Below, piece after piece: positions 47,101 to 64,000 of a DNA stretch of 64,000 nt (position 1 is its first letter; every line of letters starts with the position of its first letter). The notes under the pieces were generated by a model. That model worked only from the letters and a program-made list of their open reading frames with translations, did no database searches and was not told where the DNA came from. The translations under genes were made by a program, and so were the position numbers. Origin of the DNA: Patiria pectinifera (taxonomy: Eukaryota; Echinodermata; Asteroidea; Valvatida; Asterinidae); contig CM057136.1 of assembly GCA_029964075.1 (NCBI GenBank), positions 11,408,001-11,472,000 of the forward strand, in the 5' to 3' direction.

Positions 47101-50100
47101 ATTATATTATGTGACACTTGATTCCAACAAAACGATTGGCAAAACTTCCAGGTCTTATGTCAGTGGTGAAAATAAATAGAGACACTTCTCTTCTATGAAT
47201 ATTCATGTCAACGAGTGGAAACAGCGCAAGCATCACACATAGGAGTATTTGCGTCAAGCCTGGCTCCCACCCCCTTTCTCATAAAAATCATATTAGAATG
47301 GGAGAGGGAACCAGTCTATCTCACTCTCGTACAGATTGAAACCGCCGTCTGCGTACAGTCCATAACCTGTGATATCCGTATTACAATAGTAACATACTGA
47401 TGTATTATGATATATGCCCGTCCTCAAATTAAAAAAGAAAAAAATTCTTCCACAAAATGATTATATTTGATATCTTGAAAAATGTCTTACATTTGGTTGT
47501 TGTTGTTGTTTAATGCAAGCATACATCTTAATGACTTATTGTTCGCACCAAGGAGTCGTTCTCAGCAAAAAAAAACAAAAAACTAAAACGTCTACTCTTA
47601 AATAAAAAATAAATAGAATCCAAATTAAATTTAAAAAGATAGCTTTGGGTTTGAACTGTATAATACACTAAGAACTAAAAAGAAAAAAAAAAACGAAGAA
47701 AAATTGAAAGGGAAATGTACATTATATATATATATTTATATAGATATGTATATGTATAAAAAAAGCTTGTTCTTTATTACAAATGAAATTTTAGACTTAA
47801 AAACAGTGACTGGCTTTTCATACACACACGTATGTATGCCCAAAACTGGGGACCACAAATTCAAACGCCCACTAGTTATTTGAATAAAGACATCAATTAT
47901 TCATCAAAGGCATGGTAAAATGCTGCTACCAATGTTTACTACCTGTTTCATTTTTATAAAATGTATTGGTGAAGTTGTTTTTATAAATAGTAAAAGCTTA
48001 AACGATATTCACACATGGCACGCCGGACTTCTTGATCAGTCACTGCTTTTTGATATCATTTTCTCACCCTATCTGTCACTCCCTTTTGTCACTCAACCGT
48101 ATACATCTGAAATTTCGATGTATCATAAATAGCCTCCTAAATTTTTTTGGCATTGTTAGACAAAAGAGATGCATTGGCCTGCATTATGTCATACAGCAAG
48201 CTACCAACGGTTTAGGCATCTCGCCAGAAAGTGACATTTTCTGGCACACATCCTTTCATAAATAATACAGCACGGTAAAATTATTAATCATTAACTTAAA
48301 CGGGAAAGCACTTTATTGTTGTTGCTTTTTATATTTAATTGGGTACACGTATACAACGTAGTTCACATTTGAAGAGGTTCACAATGAACCTATTATCGAT
48401 GTGTGCATCAGCAATGGCTAGTGAATCAGCTTAGGCCTCCAAAACTCCGAAATGTTTTATTCCTGATATTTTTCTTCTTTACTTTTTAGAGTAATTTAAC
48501 CAAAACTGCAGCCCTGTACAGCGTTGTCCGACACAAGATACATTTAGAATTCTAAGCCTTGTTGCAGTTGAATACAATAAAGCTTAATTGTCCCCGACAG
48601 GCTTGTTGCTGATTTAAAAGAAAATACCACAAAATTGAAAACATGAACAATTCATTCAGGTGACGAGATCAGCTACTGGGGTGATCAGGTCAGCTGATCT
48701 TGTCAGATGATCAAGATAAGGTCATTGTGATATGTGATCCAAGCTCCCAGGGTTAAATTTGTTTCTTGGCTATATGACCGAAACTAGCTTCTACTATTAA
48801 ATGGACTTTGTGGGGAGTTTTTGGTACTATTTTTCCCTGCACTTGTTCCCAGAAATATTTCTGGTCCTTCATCAAATAAATAACAAAATTATCTTGGTCC
48901 ACTAGCCAAAAATAAAATGGCAATTACTAAAGCCAAAGGATATGCATTGGTGTTACGACATAATTTATTTAAAATTACACTTCACCGGACAATATATTTT
49001 TAAAATTAAACCTTCAAAAAGGTATTTCAAGGAACAGGTACTCTCCCACAAAGGATATGATATTCAGAATATTTAAAACAAAAACAATTACAACATTGCT
49101 TTTCAAAGTAAGCACTTTGCATTCTTATGTCATTTCACAAGGCTTGTGAAATGGTTGCTTGTGAATAAAGAAAGGGCGGCTCAAATGGTGGCAAGTATGT
49201 TGCTGACTTGTAACGGAATCTGTAAGAATTGGAATGGGACACCCCCCCAAAAAATCACTTCAAAGCCAAGATTAGTTGACTGTGTGGCAGAGAATTTGCT
49301 TTAGGCAAGAGAACATTCTGGTTGGGCAAGTGACTTTGGTTGATACTTAGGCTCCATTGTATTGGGATGCTCATTATTTTAAAGATATTTTAATTTTTTT
49401 TGAGCGCTACTTTGGATCTTTCGTTGGACGATTTTCTTCTAAATTGAGTGTGTGACAAACACAATGCCAGGAGTGTATAGAATCCTCAGTAAAGCAGGCA
49501 GAGCAACTGTTACCATGGGCAACCTCGGGGATGCGTAGCTATAGCAACTGTTGCTCTTACCATCATTGCAACAGAATCTTGAGTGCAGCAACTGTAGTGG
49601 ATCTCCAGCCCAATATCAGGGTCTGTGCTGGGTGCGATACTGCTAAGGTAGATATGAACCCCACCTCCTGGAGAACAGCGAGAGAGAGAAGGGGAAGTTT
49701 CCCTCAGGGTAGGGTACTGGGGTGTTTTCTTTGGTACAGCGGTTCCCCTGGATGTCCTGGATGATCTTGCTATGGCAGACATATAACAGACATAAGGTAA
49801 TGACGTCCTCAACTGATAATCCAAGTCTTGAATTTGTTGGTCGGCGATGCTGTCTCTACCTCTCACAAGAAGGAGCGCGAAGCCAAGTCGTGGCACACTT
49901 GGGATTTGTAACTCGTGACTGCCAACAGTAGCAGACGCGGCCTACTAGTCGTGAGATCAAACACAATTTGTTTCTCCTTCACATGGCAAAGCATCGGAAA
50001 CGCAGCAGTGGAATGAAGTGTCGACACCTTTTTCTCAAATAACATCACATCCAAGACTTTCACCGAGAACATTCTGGCACGGCAGTGATTTTTGTTTTTG

Positions 50101-50212
50101 CATCCTCTCTCCACAATAACCAAGCACTGTGTGTCCTGCACAAAACGACATTTTGTTCTTTCTCTCCAGTTTTTTCTTAAATTATTAATTTTAGATGGGC
50201 CGTAAGTGGTCC
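44170..50212 (-). other. A+T-rich region including the probable ZMIZ 3' UTR
   Basis: About 6 kb with no coding frame of note and, unlike the introns around it, no SINE or foldback element. Minus-strand AATAAA occurs at 48317-48312 (about 1.9 kb after the stop) and again near 47775. Long 3' UTRs are usual for ZMIZ1 genes, so part of this is probably transcribed (inference). Confidence 0.4.
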
Positions 50213-63731
<13,519 letters not shown>

Positions 63732-64000
63732 CTGCAGAAAAAAAAATTAAAATAAAAGAAATTTGTAATTAATTATCTTTACCAAAACAATGGGTGTTTC
63801 CTGAAATGGCACCAATGAATTTTACAAGGCAGTTGATTATTAATAATGCCAAAACTTTGCTGCTGCCAAGTCTTTGGTTAAATTCAAAGCCCAATGCCTT
63901 CATTTTAAAATGTTTGATTTCATTACCCAATAGTGAGCAGGCCGCTCACTGCTGGAATATTTACCAACTACTGAAACAGCAACAATAAAAAAAACTACCA

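Noticed and set aside
47720-47765. TATATA run as promoter
   Set aside because: Simple A+T repeat inside a likely 3' region with no gene starting next to it.

Overview
This is an animal genomic window. It has interrupted genes with GT-AG introns, about 60% A+T by impression, many tRNA-derived SINEs and MITE-like foldback elements, and one large satellite block. Gene content points to an invertebrate deuterostome, probably an echinoderm or other ambulacrarian (moderate confidence, inferred): a DDI protein that keeps its UBA domain, one ZMIZ1/2-type gene very close to vertebrate ZMIZ1, a three-repeat gelsolin and a lineage-type class C receptor. No prokaryotic or viral gene was recognised.

Layout. 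(1) 1-9931, plus strand: seven exons of the shuttling proteasome receptor/protease DDI1/DDI2; the N-terminal ubiquitin-like part lies left of the window. Its introns hold SINEs, MITEs and tandem duplications that copy exon edges. (2) 9932-14006: intergenic. (3) 14064-17241, plus: a two-exon class C (mGluR-like) receptor with a TATA box upstream and a CCAG minisatellite and AATAAA downstream. (4) 19237-25345, minus: a ten-exon, 371-residue severin/CapG-type gelsolin, with a probable 5' untranslated exon near 27.2-27.5 kb; it converges on the receptor. (5) 28.3-44.0 kb: a repeat complex with an array of about 24 full 321-bp satellite monomers (32.2-40.1 kb), flanked by inverted arms that carry tRNA-like promoters and a shorter tandem repeat of about 67 bp. 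(6) 44.2-63.7 kb, minus: sixteen 3'-terminal exons of a ZMIZ1-like SP-RING (SUMO E3-type) transcriptional coregulator, with a long A+T-rich 3' region; the gene's 5' end lies right of the window.

The exon models were checked for splice sites and phase. The joined exons stay open across each gene: DDI 1041 nt, receptor 2559 nt, gelsolin 1116 nt, ZMIZ 3332 nt entering in phase. The genes look functionally unrelated (proteostasis, cell-surface signalling, actin severing, transcription), so no operon-like logic is claimed. The most unusual content is the palindromic satellite complex, together with three independent tandem duplications that begin at or cross exon boundaries.
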